NCBI GenBank assembly: GCA_031254225.1
Contig: JAIRUU010000057.1
Coordinates: 1 to 22,813, forward strand
Direction: 5' to 3'
From: Candidatus Elusimicrobium euhamitermitis
GTDB lineage: Bacteria > Elusimicrobiota > Elusimicrobia > Elusimicrobiales > Elusimicrobiaceae
DNA length: 22,813 nucleotides
The stretch's first letter is position 1, and every line of letters starts with the position of its first letter. The translations under genes and the position numbers were made by a program. Below the pieces are notes generated by a model that saw only the letters and a list, made by a program, of their open reading frames with translations, had not been told where the DNA came from and did no database searches. Positions 22,161 to 22,813 of this stretch are shown here, piece after piece.

Positions 22161-22813
22161 TTATTTAAATGTAAGACAGCTGAAAGCTTCGCCGAAAGTT
22201 ACGTCTATGGACAAAGCCTGCGTGAAGCGCAGCCATGTCTGGTCTAACATAAAAGCGCTGTCCGCGGAGCTTGTGTCAGCGTTCCATGACGAAGCGTCCT
22301 GCGAAACCTTTACCGTCATTTCCTGTCTCGGGGAAATTAACAGGTGTCTGTTGAAGCGGCCGAATAACGCTATGGTTTTATCGCCATCAATATCGTTGGG
22401 GATTTTTGAGCTTACCACGTAAGGCGTGTTCCAGATTGTAGGCTGCGCGCCGGAAGCGGCCGGCGGCTGCCACAGATAATTTCCGTTGGAATCTTTTAAT
22501 TTTAAAAGTTTGCTTAAGCCCGTGCGGGACAGAACGAGGACGCTGCCTGCGGCATTTGCGTCGCTCAGTTTAAAAATCAGATTGGCGATATCGTCAAAAG
22601 AAACCGATGCGCCTGACATACTGACATTGTTTAAACCCGCGGTATTGTAAACGCCTTTGAATGGGTCCCCCGCGGATGTATCGCCGACCAGCGCCACGCG
22701 TTCAATTTCCAGCGCCATGGCTTCCGCCACAAGTTCGGAAAGGAACTGCGTCAGATTTACCGCGCTGTCCCTTATAAGTTCGTCCGTGCATTTTATGACT
22801 GTGGCAAGCACTT
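22161..22813 (-). CDS. Major capsid protein, HK97 fold (partial, N-terminus off window)
   Basis: The C-terminal 217 or so residues of an HK97-type major capsid protein; the gene continues past the right edge, and the GTG at 22811 is an internal Val codon, not the start. Family features are KCTDELIRDSAVNLTQFL, the spine/P-domain part AMALEIERVALVGD, DPFKGVYN, the A-domain segment VLVLSRTGLSKL, and the terminal FGRFNRHLLISPR and WLRFTQALSIDV. Typical members have about 300-450 aa, so some 100-200 residues are missing. It is followed by the adaptor gene after a hairpin. Confidence 0.9.
   Translation of the reverse strand, partial: VLATVIKCTDELIRDSAVNLTQFLSELVAEAMALEIERVALVGDTSAGDPFKGVYNTAGLNNVSMSGASVSFDDIANLIFKLSDANAAGSVLVLSRTGLSKLLKLKDSNGNYLWQPPAASGAQPTIWNTPYVVSSKIPNDIDGDKTIALFGRFNRHLLISPRQEMTVKVSQDASSWNADTSSADSAFMLDQTWLRFTQALSIDVTFGEAFSCLTFK

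Noticed and set aside
14869..22813. Tailocin (headless phage-tail bacteriocin)
   Set aside because: An HK97-type major capsid and head-tail joining genes are present, so the particle has a head.
1..22813. CRISPR array or insertion sequence
   Set aside because: No regularly spaced repeats and no transposase frame or paired terminal repeats around a transposase were found.

Overview
The window reads as a chromosomal segment of a Gram-negative anaerobe. The anaerobic lifestyle is suggested by the 2[4Fe-4S] ferredoxin and the FeoA-FeoB ferrous-iron transporter. The style (moderate GC, AGGAGG ribosome sites, many GCGC-rich codons beside A/T-rich ones, secreted hypothetical proteins) would fit Elusimicrobiota, but no marker gene proves it and I hold that assignment loosely.

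Layout. (1) 1-1306: a secreted protein of unknown function with a palindromic element in front of its promoter. (2) 1372-5913, minus strand: a tight polA-coaE-rho operon. (3) 6005-8005, minus strand: thioredoxin and a MATE transporter, then a separately promoted cold-shock protein. (4) 8160-9005, minus strand: a second secreted unknown protein whose leader shares the palindromic element of region 1. (5) 9208-12063, minus strand: secreted ankyrin protein, HI0933-type flavoprotein and MORN/YwqK-like repeat protein, probably one operon. (6) 12102-12619: about 500 bp without a convincing gene but dense in nested inverted repeats, repeated loop motifs and direct repeats. (7) 12620-14833, plus strand: ferredoxin and a FeoA-FeoB fusion with a palindromic operator candidate in front. 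(8) 14869-22813, minus strand: structural and lysis genes of a siphovirus-like particle, running off the right edge in the major capsid gene.

The particle cluster is read from the right edge leftwards: HK97-fold capsid (partial), head-tail adaptor, head-tail stopper, a 35-codon ORF, tail terminator, tail tube, tail assembly chaperone with an apparent -1 frameshift extension, a very short tape measure (237 aa), distal tail protein, a 786-aa hub with an inserted beta-sandwich-like segment, a TM/coiled-coil lysis protein, an M15 peptidase, a 31-codon ORF and a holin-like protein. Nearly every junction is a 4-base overlap (ATGA or GTGA). The cluster ends at a bidirectional terminator shared with feoAB; no integrase, repressor or attachment site is visible at this end. 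The short tape measure, gene order and host-like composition raise the possibility of a domesticated particle of the gene-transfer-agent kind, but an ordinary prophage cannot be excluded from this window.

The most interesting points are the frameshifted chaperone with an almost lambda-like slippery site, the miniature tape measure, the two matching palindromes in front of secreted-protein genes, the structured intergenic region before the ferredoxin, and the altered G4 motif of FeoB.
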